DNA of 64,000 nucleotides from Flavobacterium sp. LC2016-23 (GTDB lineage Bacteria > Bacteroidota > Bacteroidia > Flavobacteriales > Flavobacteriaceae): contig NZ_WKKE01000009.1 in assembly GCF_009674775.1 (NCBI RefSeq), positions 1-64,000 on the forward strand. Direction: 5' to 3'. The notes under the pieces are model-generated. The model ran no database searches, was not told the DNA's origin, and saw only the letters and a program-made list of their open reading frames with translations. This document shows, piece after piece, positions 18,904 to 28,348 of the stretch. Within the stretch, counting starts at the first letter, position 1; each line of letters opens with the position of its first letter. The position numbers were made by a program, and so were the translations under genes.

Positions 18904-19158
18904 ATGAAAAAAGCAGCTTTAACATTCGGACTATTTTCTTTAGTAATGGTAGCAACTTCATTTACATCACCGGAAGAAGTAAAAAACGCAGGGAATAAAG
19001 ATTTAAATATTATTAACCCTATCGATAACGGTACTTCAATGGGCAGACGCAAGAGCGATTTTGCCGGAAAACAAAATCAATTGGATTTAAGTACAAAACA
19101 ATCCGGTAGTTTTACTACTGACAGCCAGTCAACACGTATGAGCGTGAAACTGGATTAA
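18904..19158 (+). CDS. Small exported protein of unknown function
   Basis: The protein has 84 residues. MKKAALTFGLFSLVMVATSFTS is a clear Sec signal peptide, leaving about 60 polar residues (GRRKSDFAGKQNQ, then a Ser/Thr-rich tail) with no recognised domain and no cysteine. TATTTTTG at 18812-18819 and TAGATTTG at 18831-18838 are possible -7 boxes upstream, and a terminator follows at 19183-19216, so it is probably a separate transcript. The adjacent LytTR regulator could control it, but no site was identified. Confidence 0.7.
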   Translation: MKKAALTFGLFSLVMVATSFTSPEEVKNAGNKDLNIINPIDNGTSMGRRKSDFAGKQNQLDLSTKQSGSFTTDSQSTRMSVKLD

Positions 19159-19182
19159 GAAATAAAAAATAAAATATAGGAT

Positions 19183-19216
19183 AAGGCTGTCAATTTTTTG
19201 GCAGCCTTTTCTTTTT
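19183..19216 (+). terminator. Rho-independent terminator
   Basis: Stem AAGGCTGTC (19183-19191) with GGCAGCCTT (19200-19208), an 8-nt loop and a T-rich tail. It separates the small exported-protein gene from the sensor kinase gene. Confidence 0.85.
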
Positions 19217-19240
19217 CGGCTATAGTTTTTAGTATTTTTG

Positions 19241-21310
19241 ATGAAATTCAAAATGCTATTGAAAAATAATTATTTAATATTATTCCTGCTGTCTGTCGTT
19301 TTTTTTGGTTGTACCACAAAAGACCGGGAGAAGAAAAATATAAAATTATCGGAAGATAGCCTCGCCACTTATTTATCATTAGCCAATGATATTAACCTTC
19401 CTTTTAAGTACAAACAAGATTATAATAAAAAGGCATTTGACATTATTATAAATCAGAAAGATGACTCTCTCAACAGAGTCAATCTTTTTAGAATTGCCAA
19501 TCGCTATTATAATATGAGCGACTGGAACTCCTATCTTCAAACCACAAAGCTGGTATTGGAACGATCCAAAAACTCCAGGGATTCTGTCAATATGGCGAAA
19601 GCCTATGGCTATTTAGGCGATTATTACAAAGTGAAATCTATTGCGGACAGTGCTTTTATGAATTATTTTAAGGCAGAAAAATTATATCTGAAGATAAACG
19701 ACCATTATAACCTGGCCAAAACTTTTTTAAGTAAAGCGGGTCTTCAGTATAATGAAGGGGATTATTTTGAAAGTGAAATCAGTATTTTTAAAGCACTCCG
19801 GATTTTAAAGCAACGAAAAAACGTTAACGATCAGCTTTACGATTGCTATAACCTATTGGGAATTTTGTATAGCGAACGCGAGGAATTTGACAAAGCTCTT
19901 GAATTTCATCATAATGCCCTGAGCACGCTCACTGATAAATCAATTCCTGCCGACTTTCAATTAAAGGCAACCTCTTTGAATAATATCGGTTTTGTCAATT
20001 TAAGGATGCGGAATTACAGTAAAGCAAAAATGTATTTCAGGAGAGGTCTCGATGAAAAAAATTTATATAAGGAGAATACCTTCCTGTATGCTATTTTATT
20101 AGACAATCTGGCCTATTCAAAGTTTAAACTAAAAGAATCAGGAGGGCTTCCGGATCAGTTTTACAGAGCTTTAAAAATCAGGGACAGCCTGAGTATAAAA
20201 TCAGGTGTTGTATTGAGTAAAATACATTTATCAGAATATTATTTCTCCAGGAAAGATACTTTCAAAGCCATTCAGTATTCGAAACAGGCATTAGTTTTAT
20301 CACGCAGTCTAAACAAAATAAGGGACATACTGGAAGCACTGAAACAAATTGAAACAGTGGATCCTAAAAATGCTTCGGTTTATACAAGGGAATATATTCG
20401 TCTTAATGACCGCATGCTCAAATCGGAGCGTAAAATGGGCGAAAAATTCTCCCGCATTGAATATGAAACGAATGAAATAAAAGACCAAAACTCGAATCTG
20501 CAGGAAAAGAATAAAACCCTGGTGTATGTTTTTAGTATTTGTACTCTGGTCGGTTTGTTTTTTTACGTGTACAAAACCCAACAAGCCAAAAACAGGGAGT
20601 TACTTTTTAAGCAACAGCAGCAAATTGCCAATGAAGATATTTATAATTTGATGATCTCCCAGCAGAATGATATCGAAATGACCCGCATCAGAGAAAAGAA
20701 AAAAGTGGCTCAGGAGCTGCATGACGGTGTTTTGGGAAGAATGTTTGGAGTGCGGATCAGTCTGGACAGTTTAGATAAGATCGATGAAGCGGAAGCCGCC
20801 CTAAAAAGAAAAAAATATTTAACGGAACTTAAAAACATAGAGGAAGATATACGTGAAATTTCACATGATCTAAATAGGGAAAAATCAGAATTAATTAATA
20901 ATTTTGTTTTGATTCTGAACAAATTGTTTGATAATCAACAAAACACTTATCCTTCCAAACTGATTACTGCTTTTGATTCTCAGATTAAATGGGAACTGGT
21001 TAGCAATGCAGTCAAGATTAATTTATACCGGATTGTTCAGGAAGCGTTACAAAATTGTAATAAGTATGCCAGGGCAAAGACGATTACAGTCGAATTTAAA
21101 AGTGAAATAAATTATTTGATTTTAGCTGTCTTTGATGATGGAGTTGGATTTAATCCCCACAGAACCAAAAACGGGATAGGATTGCATAATATCGAATACA
21201 GAGCTGCAGAATGTAAGGGCACCGTTACCATAAAATCTGCCAAAGGAGAAGGAACCCTTCTTTTAGTAAAAATACCCATAGATCAAAAAATTAACCTACA
21301 GAAGAAATGA
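19241..21310 (+). CDS. TPR-containing sensor histidine kinase (HisKA_3 / NarL type)
   Basis: The protein has 689 residues from the ATG at 19241; ATG 19253 and TTG 19238 are alternatives, and a TATTTTTG box at 19233-19240 ends right at the first ATG, favouring 19253 if it is used. An N-terminal hydrophobic segment ends in FFGC, a possible lipobox or anchor. Residues about 70-390 are tetratricopeptide repeats. A transmembrane helix follows (about 428-448), then a HisKA_3 dimerisation region with phospho-histidine H494 in ELHDG, and a HATPase_c domain (NGIGLHNI, GEGTLLLV). The periplasmic TPR sensor plus NarL-type kinase arrangement is common in Bacteroidota. Its stop overlaps the response regulator start by four bases (ATGA). 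Confidence 0.88.
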   Translation: MKFKMLLKNNYLILFLLSVVFFGCTTKDREKKNIKLSEDSLATYLSLANDINLPFKYKQDYNKKAFDIIINQKDDSLNRVNLFRIANRYYNMSDWNSYLQTTKLVLERSKNSRDSVNMAKAYGYLGDYYKVKSIADSAFMNYFKAEKLYLKINDHYNLAKTFLSKAGLQYNEGDYFESEISIFKALRILKQRKNVNDQLYDCYNLLGILYSEREEFDKALEFHHNALSTLTDKSIPADFQLKATSLNNIGFVNLRMRNYSKAKMYFRRGLDEKNLYKENTFLYAILLDNLAYSKFKLKESGGLPDQFYRALKIRDSLSIKSGVVLSKIHLSEYYFSRKDTFKAIQYSKQALVLSRSLNKIRDILEALKQIETVDPKNASVYTREYIRLNDRMLKSERKMGEKFSRIEYETNEIKDQNSNLQEKNKTLVYVFSICTLVGLFFYVYKTQQAKNRELLFKQQQQIANEDIYNLMISQQNDIEMTRIREKKKVAQELHDGVLGRMFGVRISLDSLDKIDEAEAALKRKKYLTELKNIEEDIREISHDLNREKSELINNFVLILNKLFDNQQNTYPSKLITAFDSQIKWELVSNAVKINLYRIVQEALQNCNKYARAKTITVEFKSEINYLILAVFDDGVGFNPHRTKNGIGLHNIEYRAAECKGTVTIKSAKGEGTLLLVKIPIDQKINLQKK

Positions 21311-22005
21311 CAGTTGACCCCAACACTTTAGTTTCGCAATTAATAAAGCAAAATATATTAATTGTAGATGATCATCCTTTTATTATTGAAGGATACAAAA
21401 ATGCGATCACACGTTATAATACGAAACAATACGAATTTGTGATTTCGCAGGCTTACGATTGCAGATCAGGATATGATTTGATACAGGATGAAGCAACACC
21501 GGATTTTGACGTTGCTTTTTTAGATATTAGTATGCCTTCCTATGAAGAAAAGGATATTTTTTCAGGAGAAGATCTCGCCAAATTAATATCCAAAAAAATG
21601 CCTCGCTGCAAAATCGTTTTATTGACGATGTACACGGAATTACTGAAAATTAAAACAATAATCAGGACCATAAGTCCGAACGGTTTGATTATTAAAAATG
21701 ACCTGACTTTTGATGAACTGCTTTTTGCATTCGACAGAGTAATGAAAAATGAAAAATATTACAGCCAGTCGGTGCAGAAAATGCTGAGCCAGGCGCCTTA
21801 TAATTCGATAGAAGTGGATGAATTTGACAAGCAGATTTTATTTCATTTGTCAAAAGGAACCTCTGTGGCCGATATGCCGCAGTATATTCCAATTTCTTTA
21901 AATGCCATAGAAAAGAGAAGGACCAATTTAAAAGAACTTCTGAAAATAAAATCCGGATCTGATGAGGATCTGGTAAAGGAAGCTAAAAGTAAATCGCTTT
22001 TCTAA
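21307..22005 (+). CDS. Response regulator, receiver plus LuxR/NarL-like HTH
   Basis: The protein has 232 residues and begins inside the stop of the kinase gene (ATGA overlap), so the two are translationally coupled and almost surely a cognate pair. The receiver domain (about 14-140) has ILIVDDHPF, the phosphoacceptor D73 in FLDISMP and a lysine in IIKND. The C-terminal part (about 165-232) contains a helix-turn-helix with SLNAIEKRRTNLKELL, similar to LuxR-type recognition helices though divergent. Target genes are unknown. A strong terminator lies at 22023-22072. Confidence 0.88.
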   Translation: MTVDPNTLVSQLIKQNILIVDDHPFIIEGYKNAITRYNTKQYEFVISQAYDCRSGYDLIQDEATPDFDVAFLDISMPSYEEKDIFSGEDLAKLISKKMPRCKIVLLTMYTELLKIKTIIRTISPNGLIIKNDLTFDELLFAFDRVMKNEKYYSQSVQKMLSQAPYNSIEVDEFDKQILFHLSKGTSVADMPQYIPISLNAIEKRRTNLKELLKIKSGSDEDLVKEAKSKSLF

Positions 22006-22022
22006 CCTGAAATTCCAAAAAC

Positions 22023-22072
22023 AAAAAATTCCAAATCCCAATAACGCGAGTCATTGGGATTTGGAATTTTTT
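22023..22072. terminator. Bidirectional terminator between convergent genes
   Basis: A perfect 20-bp stem: AAAAAATTCCAAATCCCAAT (22023-22042) pairs with 22053-22072, with a 10-nt loop. The A and T ends serve the response regulator on + and thiL on -. Confidence 0.9.
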
Positions 22073-22091
22073 ATTTGATATTTTTTAAAGT

Positions 22092-23138
22092 TTATTCGCT
22101 TAAAGCATCCCATCCACGGGCTTTTAAGGCAATTTTGGTATTGGCACGTGTTACTAAATGAATGCCTTCACTTTCATCTGCCATATGACCAATAACCGAG
22201 AAATTCGGATTTCCTTTTATTTTATCGAAATCATTAATGTCAATGGTAAATAACAATTCATAATCTTCACCTCCATTAATCGCAACCGTCGTACTGTCAA
22301 TATTGAATTCTTCACAAGTCGAGATAAATTGCGGATCTAACGGAAGTTTGTCTTCGTATAAATTACAACCCACTTTTGACTGTTTGCACAAATGAATAAT
22401 TTCAGAGGATAATCCGTCCGAAATGTCAATCATTGCCGTGGGCTTGATTTCAAGGGCGTGCAATAAAGTACGGACATCTTTTCGCGCTTCAGGTTTCAGC
22501 TGACGCTCGATCAGATAACTGTACATATCTAAGTCCGGCTGGCTGTTTGGGTTGACCTGAAAAACCTGTTTTTCACGTTCCAAAACCTGTAATCCCATAT
22601 AAGCGGCGCCAATATCTCCGGTAACAACAAGCAAATCGGTTTGTTTGGCACCATTTCTGTAAACGATTTCGGCAGCATCAGCTTCACCGATTGCCGTAAT
22701 GCTAATAATCAGTCCTTTTTGTGATGAGGTAGTGTCTCCGCCAATAACATCTACTTTATATTCTTTTGCAGCGTGCGTAATTCCTTCAAATAATTCTTCT
22801 AAGGCTTCCAGTGGAAAACGATTAGAAACGGCTACAGAGACCGTTATTTGCGTTGGTCGGGCATTCATGGCGCAAATGTCAGACAGGTTTACAACAACAG
22901 ACTTATATCCTAAATGTTTAAGCGGCATATAAGCCAGGTCAAAATGTACGCCTTCAATCAGTAAATCGGTGGAAACCACTACTTTTTTGTCTTTAAAATC
23001 AAGAACCGCTGCATCATCTCCAATACTTTTTAAAGTAGATTCCTGAGTAACATCAAAGTTTTTGGTTAAATGTTCAATCAGGCCAAATTCGCCTAATTGC
23101 GCTATACTGGTACGTTGTGGATTTTTATCTTCGATCAT
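22092..23138 (-). CDS. thiL: Thiamine-phosphate kinase
   Basis: Phosphorylates thiamine monophosphate to thiamine diphosphate, the active cofactor. The 348-residue protein has the AIR-synthetase/ThiL fold: LGEFGLIEHL and IGDDAAVL near residues 42-47 for ATP/Mg binding, then VSTDLLIEGVHFD, GDTTSSQKG and DISDGLSSEIIHLC, all typical ThiL segments. No TPP riboswitch or other thiamine genes are seen nearby. A TACCTTTG -7 candidate lies on the minus strand at 23168-23175. Confidence 0.94.
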   Translation of the reverse strand: MIEDKNPQRTSIAQLGEFGLIEHLTKNFDVTQESTLKSIGDDAAVLDFKDKKVVVSTDLLIEGVHFDLAYMPLKHLGYKSVVVNLSDICAMNARPTQITVSVAVSNRFPLEALEELFEGITHAAKEYKVDVIGGDTTSSQKGLIISITAIGEADAAEIVYRNGAKQTDLLVVTGDIGAAYMGLQVLEREKQVFQVNPNSQPDLDMYSYLIERQLKPEARKDVRTLLHALEIKPTAMIDISDGLSSEIIHLCKQSKVGCNLYEDKLPLDPQFISTCEEFNIDSTTVAINGGEDYELLFTIDINDFDKIKGNPNFSVIGHMADESEGIHLVTRANTKIALKARGWDALSE

Positions 23139-23306
23139 TTTCTTTAAGGTACAAAATTTTTAAGGTGCAAAGGTACAAATTTTAATCGCTTAATACAGCA
23201 GACAAAGACCAGTGTGTCTTTGGTGTCTGTCGGAAACACTTGTAAATCGCGTCTTTTTTTAAATGATATTTTTTTCGCATCTTTAATAGAATAAAAAAAT
23301 CACAAA

Positions 23307-24239
23307 ATGAAAACATTTGCTATCGTTACACTCACCGTAAATCCTTCCGTAGATAAAAGCACTCGTTTTTCAGGCCTGATTGCTGAACATAAAATAAGAT
23401 GCGAAAACCCGAAATTTGATGCTGGCGGAGGCGGAATAAATGTTTCTAAAGCTATTGTACGTTTAGGCGGAAGTTCGTTAGCCGTTTTTACATCAGGCGG
23501 ACCAGTCGGTGAAATGCTCAAAGATTTAGTCAAAAAAGAAGGAGTCATTTTTGAAGCCATTCAGACCGTAACACCAACGAGGGAAAACTTTATTGCAGTT
23601 GATGATACTACGAATTCGCAATATCGTTTTGGATTTTCCGGTAATATTTTATCTGATTCTGAGGTTAAAAAAATCCTTGAAACGATTTCGAATTTAAAAC
23701 CGGGGTTTCTGGTAGTAAGCGGAAGTTTAAATGAAGGTTTGGCAACAGACTTTTATCAAAAAGTGGCTGAAATTGCGAGGAAATCAAATTCGAAATTAAT
23801 AGTAGATACCTCCGGGGAAGCTTTAAAGAAAGTACTGGAAACCGGATGCTACCTGATCAAGCCAAATGTAGGCGAACTGGCAAAATTAGTCGGAGCCGAA
23901 CGTCTGGAAATGGAAGAAGTCAATGAAGCCGCCAAAAAAATCATAGCCAAAGGAGGGGCCGAAATTGTAGTCGTTTCTCTCGGCCCTCAGGGAGCAGTTT
24001 TGGTTACAAAAGATGCTTATGAATATGTTCCGGCGCCAAACGTTGCCAAAAAAAGTACCGTTGGAGCAGGAGACAGCATGGTCGGAGGAATGGTTTGGGC
24101 ATTGTCTCAAAATAAAAGTTTGAAAGAAGTCGTTCGGTGGGGAGTGGCCTGTGGTTCTGCCGCAACAATGAACGAAGGGACACAATTGTTTAAGCCTGAA
24201 GATGCCAATCGTTTGTTTGAATGGTTGAAGGAAAAGTAA
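23307..24239 (+). CDS. PfkB-family sugar kinase, probable phosphofructokinase
   Basis: The protein has 310 residues. It opens TLTVNPSVDKSTRF, as in 1-phosphofructokinase, tagatose-6-phosphate kinase and minor 6-phosphofructokinase (PfkB). The GGGGINVSKAI substrate loop and the ATP-binding/catalytic TVGAGDSMVGG with D256 are both present. It would phosphorylate a sugar phosphate with ATP in glycolysis or a side pathway; the subtype cannot be settled by eye. It is monocistronic, diverging from thiL, and no phosphotransferase system genes are adjacent, which slightly favours a PfkB-like role over FruK. Confidence 0.88.
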   Translation: MKTFAIVTLTVNPSVDKSTRFSGLIAEHKIRCENPKFDAGGGGINVSKAIVRLGGSSLAVFTSGGPVGEMLKDLVKKEGVIFEAIQTVTPTRENFIAVDDTTNSQYRFGFSGNILSDSEVKKILETISNLKPGFLVVSGSLNEGLATDFYQKVAEIARKSNSKLIVDTSGEALKKVLETGCYLIKPNVGELAKLVGAERLEMEEVNEAAKKIIAKGGAEIVVVSLGPQGAVLVTKDAYEYVPAPNVAKKSTVGAGDSMVGGMVWALSQNKSLKEVVRWGVACGSAATMNEGTQLFKPEDANRLFEWLKEK

Positions 24240-24361
24240 TTTTTGGTTAGAAGTTTTTACTACTTAAGGAGGGAAAATAAATATTTTTTTTCCTGCTGAC
24301 AAACTGTTGTCACCGACCCTCAATAATTTTGAAGTATTAAAACAATTAAAACTTTAAAACC

Positions 24362-24841
24362 ATGAAAACATTAGCTGCACAAGTAATTACTCCCGAAGAT
24401 TTGTTGAAACACTGGCAAGGACACCGCGCACTGACCCGTCGCGTAATTGAACTTTTTCCTGAAAAAGATTTCTTTGAATTTTCGATAGGCGGCATGAGAA
24501 CATTTGCCAAATTAACCGATGAACTTTTAGCGATTGCGGTTCCGGGCTTAAAAGGAATTGTAAATAAAGAAGTGAAAGGATTCGCCGAAGAATCAGATAA
24601 ATTGATTTTTAAAGCCCAATATCTTGAAAAATGGGACGAAGCGACTTCAGAAATCAATCAGTATTGGGAAAAATTATCGATTGAAGATTTTAATGAAACC
24701 TTTAATCTTTTCGGACAATATGAATTTCCGGTTATTCAGAATATCTTGTATTTTATTGATAACGAAATACACCACCGCGGACAAGGTTATGTTTATTTAA
24801 GAGCATTGGGGATTGATCCTCCTTTTTTCTGGGAAAGATAG
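24362..24841 (+). CDS. DinB-like metal-binding four-helix protein
   Basis: The protein has 159 residues. It fits the DinB/YfiT-like superfamily: an N-terminal helix with LLKHWQGHRALTRRVIELFP, a middle region, and FIDNEIHHRGQGYVYLRALG near residues 129-149. In this family three histidines bind a metal; His in the first helix and the HH pair are visible. Members include thiol-dependent transferases and stress-induced proteins; the substrate here is unknown. A TAATTTTG -7-like box is at 24324-24331. It converges on the WYL regulator gene, and DinB-like genes are often next to such regulators. Confidence 0.82.
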   Translation: MKTLAAQVITPEDLLKHWQGHRALTRRVIELFPEKDFFEFSIGGMRTFAKLTDELLAIAVPGLKGIVNKEVKGFAEESDKLIFKAQYLEKWDEATSEINQYWEKLSIEDFNETFNLFGQYEFPVIQNILYFIDNEIHHRGQGYVYLRALGIDPPFFWER

Positions 24842-24863
24842 CATTCCTGAAGATTGGCCAGAT

Positions 24864-24915
24864 AAAAAAAAACTCCTGAAGATGAATGTAACATTCGCTT
24901 TAAGGAGTTTTTTTT
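24864..24915. terminator. Bidirectional terminator between DinB-like and WYL genes
   Basis: AAAAACTCCT (24868-24877) pairs with AGGAGTTTTT (24903-24912). A smaller GAATGT/ACATTC hairpin lies in the loop. The A-run on the left and T-run on the right fit both strands. It overlaps the last bases of the WYL gene. Confidence 0.85.
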
Positions 24916-25870
24916 ATAAAAGTCTTTTTCTGTTGATTTCCAGTAATTCTAAAGTCCGGACTTTAAGACTCTCCGGTTCCAGAATGGTAGCATAATCCCC
25001 AAACATTAAAAACCAACGCGGAAAACCACTCTCGATATCACGGCACATAAAGGTCATTTCTATTTGTCCGTCGATTTCTTTTTCAGAGACAAAACCGTGA
25101 TATTTTTTTTCGAATTCGAGGTATCGGGCAATTTTTTTTTCAATCAGGATTCTGACTTTGATCGTCGGAATGGTTTCATTTTTATTTAAATAAGTCTCCA
25201 GGGAATCGTGTTCTATTGTAAAATCACATTCGGTTTTTTTAATGCTCTGAATCCTGTCGGTTCTAAATTGGCGATAATCTTTTCGCAAATGGCAATACCC
25301 CAGAAAATACCAGTTGTTATGATCATGAAAAACGCCGACAGGTTCAATATTTCTGTTCGTTGGTTCTTCTGCTTCTACCGCTTTATAATACAGAATTATT
25401 TGTTTTTTCTCTGCAATACTCTCAAACAAAAGGGCCAGCGTATTGGGTGATTTATCATGAAAAAGCGGTTCAGCGGTTTGCATAACCACTCTTGATTCAA
25501 TGTTCGAGAGCCAGTCTTTATCGGTACTTCGCAAAACCGACTTTAATTTGTACATCGCTGATGCATAATATGATCCAAGAGACGGATCGGTGAATTTCTG
25601 CATCAGTTTTTCGGCAGCAATAAAACTGCTTATTTCTTCACGCGTAAACATAACGGGAGGCAGCCGATAGCCTTCCATCAAAGCATAACCCACTCCGGCC
25701 TCACTGTAAATAGGAACTCCTGAAGCCTCCAAAGTTCGGATATCGCGATAAATAGTTCGTAAACTCACGTCAAAACGATCGGCCAATTCCTGTGCTTTTA
25801 CAATTTTCTTAGATTGTAATTGAATCAGGATAGCGACAATCCGGTCAAATCGTTTTGGGGTTTCGTCCAT
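24914..25870 (-). CDS. YafY-type HTH/WYL transcriptional regulator
   Basis: The protein has 318 residues. The N-terminal winged helix (about 5-60) has KAQELADRFDVSLRTIYRDIRTLEASGVPI, the HTH_11 signature. A WYL ligand-binding domain (about 140-220) has PVGVFHDHNNWYFLGYCHLRKDYRQFRTDRI. WYL domains sense nucleotides or other ligands and regulate stress, DNA repair or defence genes. The neighbouring DinB-like gene is a plausible target, but no operator was found. A TATCTTTG -7 candidate lies on minus at 25908-25915, inside a run of short AAGGTNCA repeats. Confidence 0.9.
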   Translation of the reverse strand: MDETPKRFDRIVAILIQLQSKKIVKAQELADRFDVSLRTIYRDIRTLEASGVPIYSEAGVGYALMEGYRLPPVMFTREEISSFIAAEKLMQKFTDPSLGSYYASAMYKLKSVLRSTDKDWLSNIESRVVMQTAEPLFHDKSPNTLALLFESIAEKKQIILYYKAVEAEEPTNRNIEPVGVFHDHNNWYFLGYCHLRKDYRQFRTDRIQSIKKTECDFTIEHDSLETYLNKNETIPTIKVRILIEKKIARYLEFEKKYHGFVSEKEIDGQIEMTFMCRDIESGFPRWFLMFGDYATILEPESLKVRTLELLEINRKRLL

Positions 25871-26163
25871 TTTTTATTTTCTTTTGAGGTGCAAAGGTGC
25901 AAAGGTTCAAAGATACAAAGGTTCAGCGTTTAGAGAAGTAAAAAATTGGTTCCAAATTAGGACAGATTTATGGGTTGAAAAATTATCTGAAATTTGTATT
26001 TGTCGCAGAGGCGCATAGCAGTGCGTCTGCGCAATCTATATCCGTTTGATTAAAAGACTATGATTTATGTAATTGCCGAAATTCTTTTCGGAAGACGCAC
26101 TGCTGTGCGCCTCTACAATATACCTTGAGAATGTAATATTATGTTTGTTATGAAAAGGTTTTA
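25871..26163. other. Repeat-rich intergenic region upstream of the WYL gene
   Basis: This stretch has no gene. Near 25886-25924 is a run of degenerate 9-10-base units (GGTGCAAA, GGTTCAAA, GATACAAA). Similar units recur at 23159-23178 upstream of thiL. A 22-bp inverted repeat pair at 26007-26114 is listed separately. Confidence 0.5.
26007..26114. repeat. 22-bp inverted repeat pair, MITE/REP-like
   Basis: AGAGGCGCATAGCAGTGCGT (extended to 26007-26028) is the complement of 26093-26114 with a single mismatch; the inner spacer is 64 bases. The arms are GC-rich against an AT-rich background and no ORF lies between them. It looks like a small non-coding palindromic element. Confidence 0.75.
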
Positions 26164-26198
26164 AAAACAAAAAACCCAACAACTTTCGTCATCGGGTT
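26164..26198 (-). terminator. Terminator of lepA
   Basis: On the minus strand AACCCGATGAC pairs with GTTGTTGGGTT (some G-U pairs) around a GAAA tetraloop (+ coordinates 26173-26198), followed by a T-rich run. It lies about 45 bases past the lepA stop. Confidence 0.8.
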
Positions 26199-26240
26199 CA
26201 ATCTATATTCTTTGCTCTTTATTCTGTTTTCTAACAAGAA

Positions 26241-28037
26241 CTAGTCGTTCAATTTCAAAACAGCCATAAAAGCTTCCTGAGGAATTTCAACATTTCCTAC
26301 CTGTCTCATACGTTTTTTACCTTTTTTCTGTTTTTCCAAAAGTTTACGTTTACGGGAGATATCCCCACCGTAACATTTTGCGGTAACGTCTTTACGAAGT
26401 GCTTTAATCGTTTCACGGGCAATGATTTTAGCACCAATTGCCGCCTGAATAGGAATGTCAAATTGTTGTCTCGGGATTAACTCACGTAATTTCTCGGTCA
26501 TTTTTTTACCGATGTTGTAGGCGTTGTCTTCGTGAATCAAGGCAGAAAGCGCATCCACAGTCTGTGCGTTCAGAAGAACATCCAGTTTTACTAATTTCGA
26601 CGTTCTCATTCCGATTGGAGAGTAGTCAAAAGAAGCATACCCTTTAGATACCGTTTTCAGACGATCGTAAAAATCAAATACAATTTCCGCCAGCGGCATA
26701 TCAAAATTAAGTTCCACACGTTCTGTTGTCAAATACGTCTGATTGGTAATCTGACCACGCTTTTCGATACATAAACTCATTACGTTTCCAACGAAATCCG
26801 CTTTTGTAATAATGGTGGCTTTAATAAACGGTTCTTCAACACGGTCCAGTTTTGATGGTTCCGGTAAATCGGACGGATTGTTTACAACAAAAGAAGTTTC
26901 AGGATCTTTTTTGGTATATGCCAGATACGAAACGTTAGGTACTGTAGTAATTACCGTCATGTCGAACTCACGCTCTAATCGTTCCTGGATAATTTCCATG
27001 TGAAGCATTCCTAAGAATCCGCAACGGAAACCAAAACCTAACGCAGCAGAGCTTTCGGGAGTAAATACCAGTGAAGCATCATTCAGCTGCAGTTTTTCCA
27101 TAGAAGAACGCAAATCTTCGTAATCTTCGGTATCAACTGGATAAATTCCGGCGAAAACCATTGGTTTTACATCTTCAAAACCGGTAATCATATTCGTGGT
27201 AGGCGTTTTGGCATCGGTTAGTGTATCACCTACTTTTACCTCTTTGGCTTCTTTAATTCCGGAGATCAAATAACCAACATCACCTGTAGAAATAACATTT
27301 TTAGGAACCTGGTTCAGTTTTAAAGTTCCAACTTCATCGGCAAAATACTCATTGCCGGTGGCCATGAATTTAATTTTTTGTCCTTTTCTGATTTCCCCGT
27401 TTACGACTCTGAAGATTACTTCAATTCCACGAAACGGATTGTAATGTGAATCAAAAATCAGTGCTTGTAACGGTTCGTCCACATTTCCTTTTGGCGGCGG
27501 AATTTTTTCAATAATAGCAGCCAGAATATTTTCGACACCAAAACCTGTTTTTCCCGAAGCGTGAATAATATCTTCCAATTTACATCCCAGTAAATCAATA
27601 ATATCATCGCTCACTTCTTCCGGATTGGCACTTGGTAAATCTACTTTATTCAAAACCGGAATAATTTCGAGGTCATTTTCTAAAGCCAGATATAAGTTAG
27701 AAATCGTTTGTGCCTGAATACTTTGTGCGGCATCAACAATCAAAAGAGCTCCTTCACAGGCAGCAATAGATCTTGAAACTTCGTATGAAAAGTCAACGTG
27801 ACCGGGAGTATCAATTAAATTTAAGATGTATTCTTCTCCTTTATAAGTATATTCCATCTGAATGGCGTGACTTTTTATCGTGATTCCACGCTCGCGCTCC
27901 AGGTCCATGTTGTCCAGCAATTGTGCTTTTTCTTCACGGGCTGTAACGGTTTGTGTGGCACCTAATAAACGGTCTGCCAGTGTACTTTTACCGTGGTCAA
28001 TGTGTGCAATAATGCAAAAGTTACGTATCTTCTTCAT
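26241..28037 (-). CDS. lepA: Elongation factor 4 (back-translocating GTPase)
   Basis: Ribosome-associated translational GTPase, 598 residues, normal length. It starts [20 protein letters not shown], which includes the P-loop. Switch [13 protein letters not shown], the NKVDLP G4 motif, an EF-G-like domain V, and the LepA-specific C-terminal domain ([20 protein letters not shown]) are visible. A TATCTTTG -7 box lies at 28129-28136 on the minus strand, about 90 bases upstream. Confidence 0.97.
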   Translation of the reverse strand: MKKIRNFCIIAHIDHGKSTLADRLLGATQTVTAREEKAQLLDNMDLERERGITIKSHAIQMEYTYKGEEYILNLIDTPGHVDFSYEVSRSIAACEGALLIVDAAQSIQAQTISNLYLALENDLEIIPVLNKVDLPSANPEEVSDDIIDLLGCKLEDIIHASGKTGFGVENILAAIIEKIPPPKGNVDEPLQALIFDSHYNPFRGIEVIFRVVNGEIRKGQKIKFMATGNEYFADEVGTLKLNQVPKNVISTGDVGYLISGIKEAKEVKVGDTLTDAKTPTTNMITGFEDVKPMVFAGIYPVDTEDYEDLRSSMEKLQLNDASLVFTPESSAALGFGFRCGFLGMLHMEIIQERLEREFDMTVITTVPNVSYLAYTKKDPETSFVVNNPSDLPEPSKLDRVEEPFIKATIITKADFVGNVMSLCIEKRGQITNQTYLTTERVELNFDMPLAEIVFDFYDRLKTVSKGYASFDYSPIGMRTSKLVKLDVLLNAQTVDALSALIHEDNAYNIGKKMTEKLRELIPRQQFDIPIQAAIGAKIIARETIKALRKDVTAKCYGGDISRKRKLLEKQKKGKKRMRQVGNVEIPQEAFMAVLKLND

Positions 28038-28348
28038 TTTCTATTTCAATTCTCTATACGAGTTTTAAGTATTTTTTCGGGTATAAATTTACGCCGTAGC
28101 AATTGCTGCAGAGCGTGTTATTAAGGCGCAAAGATAGCGGAAAGTTTTGGATTCTGGAATGTAGTTGTCCGATTTTGAATTTAGAGGACATAAACAAGGT
28201 TTTAAAAGCGCTGAAAAGCCTTAATTCATTTAAAATCAGTAGCTGATTTACCCTTAGAAATTTACGGAATGTTTTCTTGTACGGGTTTATTTGTGAAAAA
28301 TCCATGCGCAATGCTGAAGATTTTTCTTTGGGCATTTTTTCGGGGGAA
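28038..28348. other. Intergenic region upstream of lepA with a -7 box
   Basis: No credible gene lies here. CAAAGATA (TATCTTTG on minus) at 28129-28136 matches the Bacteroidota -7 element and would drive lepA; no good -33 TTG was found. The minus ORF crossing this region has no recognisable features and is not accepted. No terminator for the upstream regulator gene was recognised. Confidence 0.45.

Noticed and set aside
22092-23306. TPP riboswitch before thiL
   Set aside because: No conserved THI-box elements (CTGAGA, ACCTGATCTGG-type) were seen in the short leader.
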